A DNA stretch of 6,850 nucleotides from Alteromonadaceae bacterium (GTDB lineage: Bacteria > Pseudomonadota > Gammaproteobacteria > Pseudomonadales > Oleiphilaceae). This document shows positions 1-6,850 of the stretch, piece by piece. Each line of letters starts with the position of its first letter. The first letter of the stretch is position 1. Below the pieces are notes generated by a model. The model was not told the DNA's origin and did not search any database. It saw only the letters and a program-made list of their open reading frames with translations. The stretch is taken from positions 1-6,850 of the forward strand of contig JABXHG010000209.1 of NCBI GenBank assembly GCA_013393545.1, in the 5' to 3' direction. Made by a program: the position numbers and the translations under genes.

Positions 1-482
1 ACCAGGCGCGGGCTTTTGCGGTCGGTAAACATCACGATATCCGCAAGTTTAGTGTAAATGGGATCACGCAAGGCAAACAGGTCGCGCAATACCGCTTCCG
101 GGTTGTCGTTCTGCAACAACGGACGGTTGCGGTCTTTGCGAGTGCGTTCAACCTGTTGCTCCAATGATGTCCGCAGGTAAATCACCACTGCATCTTTTTT
201 CAGCAGCTCGTGGTTTTCCGGCCGCATCACCGCACCACCTCCGGTAGCCAGTACGGTGCCCTGCTCGCCTGACAACTCACGCAACATGGCGGTTTCACGC
301 TGGCGAAAGCCATCCTCGCCTTCCACATCGAAAATCCAGGGGATGTTGGCCCCGCAACGCTCTTCGATGATGCGATCGGAATCCAGAAACCGGTAACCCA
401 GCTCCTTGGCAAGCATTCGGCCGATAGTGCTTTTTCCGGCCCCCATGGGCCCAACCAGAACAACACGTTTGGGCAAAGTCAT
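1..482 (-). CDS. aroK: Shikimate kinase, 3' end outside window
   Basis: Shikimate kinase uses ATP to phosphorylate shikimate at the 3-hydroxyl, a cytoplasmic step of the chorismate pathway. The 160 codons present show the P-loop GPMGAGKST (residues 11-19), the DSD shikimate/Mg site (34-36), Arg60 in the substrate-binding region, GGG (81-83), the lid arginine in RNRPLL (Arg120) and a further conserved arginine in LRDP (Arg139). E. coli AroK has about 173 residues, so only roughly a dozen C-terminal residues are missing. Translation starts at the ATG at 482-480, seven codons before the first hydrophobic strand; the upstream Shine-Dalgarno is weak (GAGCGGA). The gene lies 138 nt downstream of pilQ on the same strand, the usual pilQ-aroK(-aroB) order, but a strong terminator separates the two. 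All key residues are intact, so family assignment is secure. The symbol aroK rather than aroL rests on the pilQ neighbourhood. Confidence 0.95.
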   Translation of the reverse strand, partial: MTLPKRVVLVGPMGAGKSTIGRMLAKELGYRFLDSDRIIEERCGANIPWIFDVEGEDGFRQRETAMLRELSGEQGTVLATGGGAVMRPENHELLKKDAVVIYLRTSLEQQVERTRKDRNRPLLQNDNPEAVLRDLFALRDPIYTKLADIVMFTDRKSPRL

Positions 483-512
483 AATTTCCGCTCAACAGGT
501 TTCAAGCGGGTG

Positions 513-521
513 AGAATAGCA
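513..521 (-). promoter_or_regulatory. Candidate extended -10 for aroK
   Basis: On the minus strand TGC followed by TATTCT forms an extended -10 element (4 of 6 matches to TATAAT). It would place the transcript start about 24 nt before the aroK ATG. No good -35 is seen at 16-18 nt upstream. Because a terminator isolates aroK from pilQ, some promoter is expected in this gap, but this specific site is a guess. Confidence 0.25.
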
Positions 522-567
522 CAGGGCGCCGCTTTCCATAAGTCAGAGCACAACCTGGCAAACATCC

Positions 568-611
568 GCACACAAAAAAACCGCCGGATTAACGGCGGTT
601 TTTTTGTGTGC
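568..611 (-). terminator. Rho-independent terminator after pilQ
   Basis: A perfect 19-bp inverted repeat (arms 568-586 and 593-611) encloses a 6-nt loop. Each arm contains a six-base GC block (CCGCCG/CGGCGG) next to a run of seven A or T. Read on the minus strand it gives a GC stem followed by seven U, beginning 10 nt past the pilQ stop codon (621-623). The A7/T7 symmetry means it would also work on the plus strand, although no plus-strand gene leads into it. It should end the pilMNOPQ transcript and limit read-through into aroK. Confidence 0.92.
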
Positions 612-620
612 AAGCCCCGA

Positions 621-2786
621 TTAACGAAGCAGGTCGGTTTTGACGATTTTCGGGGTAATGAAAATCAGCAGCTCGGCCCGCTCATCAACCTTTTCGGTAC
701 GCTTAAACAGGCGTCCAACATAGGGAATGTCTCCCAGGAATGGCGTTTTGGTTACCTGAGTGGCTTTCTCAGACTGGAAGATACCACCGAGAACCACTGT
801 CTCGCCGTTAGCGATCAACACCTGAGTTGCCACTTCGTTGGTGTTGATGGACGGAATACCCGCAGTGACTTCGCCTCGGGAATCCTGACTCACCACCAGA
901 TCCATGATGATCTTGTCATCCGGGGTAATTTGCGGTGTGACTTCCAGAGACAGCAGCGCTTCCTTGAACGACACAGAGGTTGCGCCGCTGGAGGAAGCTT
1001 CCTGGTATGGAATCTCTTCACCGGACTTGATAGTTGCTGTCTGGCGATCAGCAGTCAGAACGCGAGGCTGGGAAACAACTTCCGCACGGCCGTCGGTTTC
1101 CAGAGCAGACAATTCAAGATCCACAAGAAAATCTTCATTGCCAAAGCCAATCGCGAACGACGAAGCCCCTTCACCGGTTACCCCAAGGTTCACACCAAGC
1201 GCACCCGGTACGTCGATTCCTTCAGCACCCCCGGAAACCTGCCGAAGCTCGTCAAGCGTGCCCAGGGATCCACCAACGGTAAACGTATTGCCGTCAGACG
1301 TATCGTAAGCTCCGCCACCCCAACGCACACCAAGGTCTTCCGACACGTTGGTCTGTGCCCGGACAATCCTCGCCTCAATGGATACCTGGCGTACCGGAAC
1401 ATCCCAGGTGTCCACCAAGCGGCGAATCTCTTCCAGTTTTTCAGCAGTTTCGCGAACACTGATGGTGTTGGTTCTTGAATCCGAAGAGACAAAGCCACGG
1501 GAAGACACCAGATCCTTATCCGCCTGGATCAGCTCCACAATATCAGCCGCTTTGGCGTAATTCACCTGAATAATGTCCAGACGGATCGGAGCCAGCTCGG
1601 CGATCTGCTTGTCAGTTTCCAGCTCGAGCTTTTCCCTTGCCGCAATCTCGTCAGCCGGTGCCACCAGCAAAACATTACCAATCTGGCGCTTGTCCAGACC
1701 CTTGGTTTTCAGAATCAGGTCCAACGCCTGATCCCAGGGAACATTTTGCAACCGCAAGGTAATACTGCCACCAACCGTGTCGCTGGCCACCAGGTTCAAA
1801 CCGGTGAAATCGGCGATTAGCTGGAGCACCGAGCGCACCTCAATGTCCTGGAAGTTGAGGGAAAGCTTATCGCCGGTATACGGGAATTTCTCCTCGCGAC
1901 GCGCTTCCGCCTCTTCCTCGCTCAGCTGCTCGACACTGACCGTAAATTCAGAGCCTGACTGGTAAGCGATGTAATCGTAGGCACCCTCGGGACGGATTTC
2001 GATGGTTGCACCGCCATCCTCGATAAAGGTATCAATACGCGTTACCGGCGTTGCGAAATCGGTCACATCCAATCTGCGACGCAAGTTTTCCGGGACGGTC
2101 AGATCCGGCATGGTCAGGCGAATGCGACCGCCCTGCTCGACCAGATTCACATCGGCCGTCGTGCTACCAAGATCCACAATCACACGACCCTCACCATCTT
2201 TACCACGGCGGAAGTCCACCCCCGCCAGTGCCTTAGCGGCACTCGAACCTTGTGCATCGTGCCCGCGAATCGTGACTTCCGCGCGCTCAATGCCGGAGCT
2301 TGCCACTGCGGCTGCCGCCGGTCCTGGTTCTGAATCCGCCAACGGCGCAGCCTCAGCCTCCCCGCCAATAGTCATAACAAGTGCGTTGTCTTCCGCCCGA
2401 GTCTGATACGGCACCAGATCAATAAGATTGAAAATCAGGCGCGTACGCTCACCGGCCTCAACAACCGTTACACTTTGTGCATTGCCGTTACCCAGGGCAA
2501 TACTGCGCTGGTCAAGACCACTGTTCGTCCCTTTCAAGTCAAGTGCAATACGAGCGGGCCGCTCAATGGTGTAACCAGATGTTTCTGGAGGCGCGCCATC
2601 AAACTCGAGTGTAACTTCCAGCGCCTCCCCCGGCAGCGATGCAAATGAGACATCCTGCAACGTGACCGCGCCGGCCAGGCTGCTCCATAACGTTACGGCA
2701 ATCACGCCCGCACAATTCCTGAGTGTTTTGAACATCGCTAGCCTCGACCCCAGTACTTTTTCTTCAAACATGGTTCTTGTGTTCAT
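621..2786 (-). CDS. pilQ: Type IV pilus secretin PilQ
   Basis: PilQ forms the outer-membrane secretin ring through which the type IV pilus passes. The 721 residues are close to the roughly 714 of P. aeruginosa PilQ. A signal peptide with hydrophobic core at about 25-38 ends in AGA, with likely cleavage after Ala40. Two AMIN-type domains (about 41-140 and 167-287), which in this family bind peptidoglycan, are joined by an Ala-rich linker (143-163). An STN/N0 domain follows (about 303-380, LSLNFQDIEVRSVLQLIADF), then an N1/NolW domain (about 400-465) and the secretin barrel (about 485-715). Secretin hallmarks are VVSQPRVLTAD (570-580) and the C-terminal TPFLGDIPYVGRLF (681-694). The start is uncertain. 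The ATG at 2786 has GAGGGG 10 nt upstream. The ATG at 2735 (Met18) has GAGG 6 nt upstream and would give a more ordinary 23-residue signal peptide and a 704-residue protein. It is the last gene of the pil operon and directly precedes the terminator. Confidence 0.96.
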   Translation of the reverse strand: MNTRTMFEEKVLGSRLAMFKTLRNCAGVIAVTLWSSLAGAVTLQDVSFASLPGEALEVTLEFDGAPPETSGYTIERPARIALDLKGTNSGLDQRSIALGNGNAQSVTVVEAGERTRLIFNLIDLVPYQTRAEDNALVMTIGGEAEAAPLADSEPGPAAAAVASSGIERAEVTIRGHDAQGSSAAKALAGVDFRRGKDGEGRVIVDLGSTTADVNLVEQGGRIRLTMPDLTVPENLRRRLDVTDFATPVTRIDTFIEDGGATIEIRPEGAYDYIAYQSGSEFTVSVEQLSEEEAEARREEKFPYTGDKLSLNFQDIEVRSVLQLIADFTGLNLVASDTVGGSITLRLQNVPWDQALDLILKTKGLDKRQIGNVLLVAPADEIAAREKLELETDKQIAELAPIRLDIIQVNYAKAADIVELIQADKDLVSSRGFVSSDSRTNTISVRETAEKLEEIRRLVDTWDVPVRQVSIEARIVRAQTNVSEDLGVRWGGGAYDTSDGNTFTVGGSLGTLDELRQVSGGAEGIDVPGALGVNLGVTGEGASSFAIGFGNEDFLVDLELSALETDGRAEVVSQPRVLTADRQTATIKSGEEIPYQEASSSGATSVSFKEALLSLEVTPQITPDDKIIMDLVVSQDSRGEVTAGIPSINTNEVATQVLIANGETVVLGGIFQSEKATQVTKTPFLGDIPYVGRLFKRTEKVDERAELLIFITPKIVKTDLLR
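2741..2744 (-). promoter_or_regulatory. Shine-Dalgarno supporting internal pilQ start
   Basis: On the minus strand GAGG lies 6 nt before the in-frame ATG at 2735-2733 (pilQ Met18). This is better spaced than the signals near the ATG at 2786, where AAGG abuts the start codon and GAGGGG lies 10 nt away. It favours a start 17 codons downstream of the longest reading frame. Confidence 0.45.
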
Positions 2787-2800
2787 CCTTTTACCGCCCC

Positions 2801-3343
2801 TCAGCCTTCATCCAAAGACAGGGAGCGCGGGCGTTCCACCCATCCGCCCTGACCATTGGGAACGATTTCTATCAATTCGATATAAGTTTCGTTCACACCG
2901 GCAATGCGCCCATAGTTTTTACCCATGTAGTTGCCGGTTTTGACCCTGTGCACAACGCCACCGGAGTCTTCCACCAGGCCGTACAAAATGCCGTCGGAGC
3001 CCTCAAGGGTGCCGACCATATCCAGGTTCTTAAGATCAAAATTTTCCAATACTTCTTTCGGCCTATCCAGGTCCGGCTCAACTTCGCTGACCGGCTGCTC
3101 ATCCACCATGGTCAACTGAACTTCAATAGGCGGCTCAAAAGGCGCACGCCGATCTGACGCGGAATAACTGAATGCTTCGTACGCCTGGAATTCCGGCAAG
3201 GGCTCCACATGCCCACGAGGTTTGGCTCGTGTGTCTGCCATGAACTTGTCCAGATCCGAAAAACCGTCACCTGAAGAGCAAGCTGCCAACAATGACACCA
3301 GACACACGCTCAGCCAGGCTTTTCCTGCATGCTTTCCTGTCAT
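2801..3343 (-). CDS. pilP: Type IV pilus alignment lipoprotein PilP
   Basis: PilP is a small lipoprotein that links the inner-membrane PilN/PilO dimer to the N0 domain of the PilQ secretin. The 180-residue product has a lipoprotein signal: a basic start, a hydrophobic stretch (about 9-20) and lipobox LAAC with acylated Cys22 followed by two serines. Residues about 25-80 are polar and probably extended, the part known in the family to bind PilN/PilO. They include the typical RRAPFEPP stretch (65-72). Residues about 83-165 form the small beta domain, with the family-typical NFDLKNLDMVGTL (101-113) and VKTGNYMGKNYGRI (134-147). The start ATG lies 2 nt after the pilO stop, with GGAG 7 nt upstream inside the pilO end, so translation is probably coupled. 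pilQ follows after 14 nt. Confidence 0.96.
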   Translation of the reverse strand: MTGKHAGKAWLSVCLVSLLAACSSGDGFSDLDKFMADTRAKPRGHVEPLPEFQAYEAFSYSASDRRAPFEPPIEVQLTMVDEQPVSEVEPDLDRPKEVLENFDLKNLDMVGTLEGSDGILYGLVEDSGGVVHRVKTGNYMGKNYGRIAGVNETYIELIEIVPNGQGGWVERPRSLSLDEG

Positions 3344-3345
3344 GC

Positions 3346-3957
3346 TTACTCTCCAGCCCGGTAGCGGTAGGTTCGGGCGACAACCTGCATGTCAAGTTGA
3401 TCGCCATCTCCGCCTGTTGGTTTTATGGTTAAATCATGCAGTGTCACAATCCGGGGAAGCCCGGCAACACTGCTTACGAAGGATGCCAACTCGTGATAAG
3501 AGCCTGACACGCGAATATTGATTGGCAGCTCCGAATAAAAGTCTTGTTGCTGTTCAGGCTGCAACGCCACCTCCTGGAGCGACAAGCCACTACCCAGAGC
3601 GGTGTTGGTAATATCTTCCAACAGCCCCGGCACCTCGGTTTCACTTGGCAACTGCCTTACCAGAGCACCAAACGTCTCTTCCATCTCTTCCATCTGGCGC
3701 TTGAACGTATCGAGGTTCGCAACCTGATAGGCCTTACTTTCATAAGCCTGCTTGAGCTCCTGTTCCTGCCGCTCCACTCTGTCAAGCTGAGCATACTGAT
3801 CCTTGATGAAGAACCAGTATCCACCTCCCAGAATCAGGCCGAATACAATCAGCGCCACGACTGCCTTGACCGGAGCCGGCCAGATGCCCGCATTATTGAG
3901 ATCCAGATCATTGACATCAAAATCGTTCAGTTTTTTAAGTGAGTCCGCGAGGCTCAT
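3346..3957 (-). CDS. pilO: Type IV pilus inner-membrane protein PilO
   Basis: PilO pairs with PilN in the inner membrane and helps set pilus assembly and retraction. The 203 residues comprise a short cytoplasmic tail with the typical LNDFDVNDLDLNNAGIWP pattern (10-27), one membrane segment (about 29-50), a periplasmic coiled coil (about 53-103, rich in Glu, Gln and Lys) and a C-terminal ferredoxin-like domain (about 105-200). The motif PINIRVSGSYHELASFVSSVAGLPRIVTL (145-173) is characteristic of the family. The start codon overlaps the pilN stop by four bases (ATGA). It is preceded by the best ribosome binding site in the operon, AGGAGGG at 3964-3970, 6 nt from the ATG. This suggests both coupling and strong independent initiation. 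Length, topology and position all agree with PilO. Confidence 0.96.
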   Translation of the reverse strand: MSLADSLKKLNDFDVNDLDLNNAGIWPAPVKAVVALIVFGLILGGGYWFFIKDQYAQLDRVERQEQELKQAYESKAYQVANLDTFKRQMEEMEETFGALVRQLPSETEVPGLLEDITNTALGSGLSLQEVALQPEQQQDFYSELPINIRVSGSYHELASFVSSVAGLPRIVTLHDLTIKPTGGDGDQLDMQVVARTYRYRAGE

Positions 3958-4519
3958 TTTTCACCCTCCTCTTCGGGCTCTGGTGTTTTCTGCTGCACAG
4001 AAAGACTGAACTGGCTGTAACCCGCTCTTCGGCTGTCGGCTGAGGCAACATTGGACAAATTCGGATCAGCAAACCATTCCGACTCATCAAACCGACGCAT
4101 CAGGTTGGAAATCCGGCTGTTGGACTCAGCCATACCGACAATATCGATTTGGTCACCAGCTTTTTTGAGATCCGTGTAAAACAGGCCGTCCGGGAGAGTG
4201 CGGACCAGCTCGTCAAACACCCGGACAATAACCGGGCGTTTGCCTTGCAAATCCTGAATAACCTGCATGCGAGCCAGCAACTCATCACGCTGTCGCTTGA
4301 GGTTTTCAATTTCCTTTATTTGCTTGTTTAACTCCTGAGTGGCTCGCTCGATATAGGCATTCCGGGATTCCTGATAGGCAATCCGGCTATCCATGTCGGC
4401 TTTCCACAAATAGCCAAGGCCAACAGCGATAATGACCGCACCGGCGACCATCACAATAAACTGTTTCTGCTTCTCTGCCCGGAGTTCTTCGCGCCACGGT
4501 CTGAGGTTGATTTTCGCCA

Positions 4520-4520
<1 letters not shown>
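3954..4520 (-). CDS. pilN: Type IV pilus inner-membrane protein PilN
   Basis: PilN anchors cytoplasmic PilM to the inner membrane and forms a periplasmic dimer with PilO. The 188-residue product begins with the conserved cytoplasmic motif INLRPWR (4-10), which binds a groove on PilM in the family. A membrane segment (about 21-39), a coiled coil (about 50-92) and a ferredoxin-like periplasmic domain (about 95-178) follow. The domain includes the typical RPVIVRVFDELVRTLPDGLFY (95-115). The C-terminus is a short acidic tail (PEPEEEGEK). The ATG overlaps the pilM stop by one base (TGATG), with GAGGA 10 nt upstream. The last codons overlap the pilO start by four bases, so pilM, pilN and pilO look translationally coupled and made in fixed ratio. 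No feature is missing. Confidence 0.96.
3964..3970 (-). promoter_or_regulatory. Strong ribosome binding site for pilO
   Basis: Minus-strand AGGAGGG followed by TGAAAA and the ATG at 3957 is a nearly perfect Shine-Dalgarno at ideal spacing. It sits inside the last codons of pilN and fixes the pilO start. Confidence 0.8.
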
Positions 4521-5641
<1,121 letters not shown>

Positions 5642-5749
5642 TTACGGCGATTTTTACAGCGGAGCTCCATCTGTTTTTTGTGTAAGAGAATTTTCTGGTC
5701 AATCAGTCTACAATGCTCTTTCTCGAAAGCAGAGAGACTTTGGTTGAAT

Positions 5750-5788
5750 ACGGGAACCTTTTTTGCAAAAAAGCGAACCGGTTCCCGT
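5750..5788. repeat. Cluster of nested and overlapping palindromes
   Basis: Three inverted repeats share 39 bp. The outer one is ACGGGAACC (5750-5758) with GGTTCCCGT (5780-5788), a perfect 9-bp match with a 21-nt spacer. Within it lie the perfect 14-bp palindrome TTTTTTGCAAAAAA (5759-5772) and, overlapping its right arm, the perfect 10-bp palindrome GAACCGGTTC (5775-5784). The position between two divergent genes suggests a protein binding site or a DNA-bending element; the hairpin form would also be possible in RNA. No known regulator is assigned. Confidence 0.75.
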
Positions 5789-5810
5789 CTAAAGTAATTT
5801 CTCAGATAAT
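5782..5810 (+). promoter_or_regulatory. Candidate sigma-70 promoter for ponA
   Basis: GATAAT at 5805-5810 matches the -10 consensus at 5 of 6 positions. TTCCCG at 5782-5787, 17 nt upstream, is a weak -35 (3 of 6). A transcript would start near 5817, about 24 nt before the ponA ATG. The -35 would lie in the right arm of the palindrome cluster, so a protein bound there could block it. TATATC at 5816-5821 is an alternative -10. Confidence 0.35.
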
Positions 5811-5832
5811 AGACCTATATCCAACATTTGTC

Positions 5833-5836
5833 AGGA
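5833..5836 (+). promoter_or_regulatory. Ribosome binding site of ponA
   Basis: AGGA lies 4 nt before the ATG at 5841, within an A-rich stretch. It fixes the start that places a short basic tail before the membrane anchor of the penicillin-binding protein. Confidence 0.65.
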
Positions 5837-5840
5837 AAAA

Positions 5841-6850
5841 ATGTCTTATTTGCTGCGCACGTCTCGCATTTTTCTATGGTTTGCCCTGACCGGCCTCAGC
5901 GCCGGAATCATTGTCGCCTCAAGCCTCTATCTGTATCTGCGCCCCAACCTTCCCGAGGTTGAACAACTGCTGGATGTGAAGCTGCAAACGCCACTCCGGA
6001 TTTACAGTGATGACAATAAATTAATAGCAGAATTCAGCGAAAAAAGAAGGGAACCTGTCACAATCAACCAGATCCCCAAGCTGCAACTTCAAGCCTTCAT
6101 GGCCGCCGAAGACTCCCGCTTTTTCGACCACTTCGGCGTCGACATTAAAGGCCTGATCCGTGCCGCTTTTGAGCTGGTATCGACTGGTTCGATTCAGTCC
6201 GGTGGCAGCACCATCACCATGCAAGTGGCGAAAAATTATTTCCTTTCCCGCGATCGCACGTTTATCCGCAAATTCAACGAGATACTGCTGGCCTTGCAGA
6301 TTGAGCGCGAGCTACCCAAAGACACCATCTTCGAGCTCTACCTCAACAAAATTTACCTGGGCAACCGGGCCTATGGCCTGGCGGCTGCCTCACAGGTTTA
6401 TTACGACAAGCCGATCAACGAACTATCACTGGCCCAGATGGCGATGATCGCCGGCCTGCCCAAGGCGCCCTCGGCCTACAACCCGCTGGCCAATCCCGAG
6501 CGGGCCCTGGAGCGGCGCGACTGGATTCTCGGGCGCATGCAGCAGCTGGGCTACATTTCCGAAGACGCGCGCGCACTGGCCACCAGCGCGCCGGTAACGG
6601 CCGGCTACCACACCCGCGCGGCAGAAGTAGACGCCGACTATGTCGCCGAAATGGCCCGCGCTGAAATGGTACGCCGATTCGGTGACCAAGCTTACACAGA
6701 CGGCTACACCGTGGAATTGACCGTCGACAGTAAAAAGCAACAAAGCGCAACGGATGCCCTGCGTGCCGGCCTGGAAGCTTACGACCGCCGGCACGGTTTC
6801 CGCGGAGAAATCGGGCGCTTTGAAGCCAGTGACCTGTCTGCCGCAGAGCT
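5841..6850 (+). CDS. ponA: Class A penicillin-binding protein 1A, 3' part outside window
   Basis: PBP1A (ponA, also mrcA) polymerises lipid II into glycan strands and cross-links them; it is anchored in the inner membrane with its catalytic domains in the periplasm. The 336 codons present cover a short cytoplasmic tail, a membrane anchor (about 10-32) and the family GT51 glycosyltransferase domain (about 55-230). Motif I is EDSRFFDHFGVD (90-101) with catalytic Glu90. GGSTITMQ follows (121-128), then RKFNE (143-147) with the second conserved Glu147, ELYLNKIYLG (165-174) and AGLPKAPSAYNP (204-215). The segment YDRRHGFRGEIG (314-325) begins the OB-like insert typical of PBP1A rather than PBP1B. 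The transpeptidase domain with its SxxK serine lies beyond the window; family members are about 800 residues or longer. Being divergent from pilM matches Pseudomonas. The GC content inside the gene is uneven (see 6421-6660). Confidence 0.95.
   Translation, partial: MSYLLRTSRIFLWFALTGLSAGIIVASSLYLYLRPNLPEVEQLLDVKLQTPLRIYSDDNKLIAEFSEKRREPVTINQIPKLQLQAFMAAEDSRFFDHFGVDIKGLIRAAFELVSTGSIQSGGSTITMQVAKNYFLSRDRTFIRKFNEILLALQIERELPKDTIFELYLNKIYLGNRAYGLAAASQVYYDKPINELSLAQMAMIAGLPKAPSAYNPLANPERALERRDWILGRMQQLGYISEDARALATSAPVTAGYHTRAAEVDADYVAEMARAEMVRRFGDQAYTDGYTVELTVDSKKQQSATDALRAGLEAYDRRHGFRGEIGRFEASDLSAAE
6421..6660. other. GC-rich tract inside ponA
   Basis: Hand counts in 60-base blocks give about 65, 73, 68 and 68% GC here (165 of 240). 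The 240 bases before it (6181-6420) give about 52%, the 60 bases after it 52%, and 6001-6060 only 33%. The reading frame is unbroken. The tract encodes about residues 194-273, covering the end of the glycosyltransferase domain and the linker. Confidence 0.7.

Noticed and set aside
510..1478. Plus-strand open frame of 322 codons opposite the end of pilQ
   Set aside because: It runs antisense through the pilQ secretin domain and begins before the terminator hairpin. The translation shows no recognisable domain and pilQ is clearly the real gene.
6261..6270. DnaA-box-like word TTATCCGCA in ponA
   Set aside because: A single imperfect copy inside a conserved coding region, with no cluster, no AT-rich unwinding element and no dnaA/dnaN/gyrB context.
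6415..6794. Minus-strand open frames of 111 and 122 codons opposite ponA
   Set aside because: They coincide with the GC-rich tract, where stop codons are rare by composition. They are antisense to a clear PBP1A sequence.

Overview
The window carries a complete type IV pilus assembly operon, pilM-pilN-pilO-pilP-pilQ, on the minus strand (5584 down to 621). Downstream on the same strand is the 5' part of a shikimate kinase gene (aroK), which runs off the left edge. Divergent from pilM, on the plus strand, is the 5' third or so of a class A penicillin-binding protein gene (ponA/mrcA), which runs off the right edge. The order ponA / pilMNOPQ / aroK is the arrangement known from Pseudomonas and many other Gammaproteobacteria. 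The moderate GC content and protein style fit a marine gammaproteobacterium such as Marinobacter or a relative; the genus is only an impression.

Layout: 1-482, aroK (partial, minus). 483-620, a short gap with a strong hairpin terminator (568-611) and a weak candidate aroK promoter. 621-2786 pilQ, 2801-3343 pilP, 3346-3957 pilO, 3954-4520 pilN and 4520-5584 pilM, all minus. Junctions are very tight: pilM/pilN share one base, pilN/pilO overlap by four, pilO/pilP are 2 nt apart and pilP/pilQ 14 nt apart. 5585-5840 is the divergent control region, with clustered palindromes and repeated GAACC words. 5841-6850 is ponA (partial, plus).

How the genes work together: PilM is a cytoplasmic actin-like protein that binds the N-terminal tail of PilN. 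PilN and PilO are inner-membrane partners forming a periplasmic dimer. PilP is a lipoprotein that joins PilN/PilO to the periplasmic domains of PilQ, and PilQ is the outer-membrane secretin through which the pilus exits. Together they form the alignment complex spanning the envelope. PonA builds peptidoglycan and AroK acts in aromatic amino acid synthesis; both are conserved neighbours rather than pilus parts.

I see no mobile element, CRISPR array, RNA gene or broken gene. No undescribed multi-gene system is visible. The most interesting non-coding signal is the palindrome and GAACC cluster between pilM and ponA. The most interesting coding signal is a GC-rich tract inside ponA.
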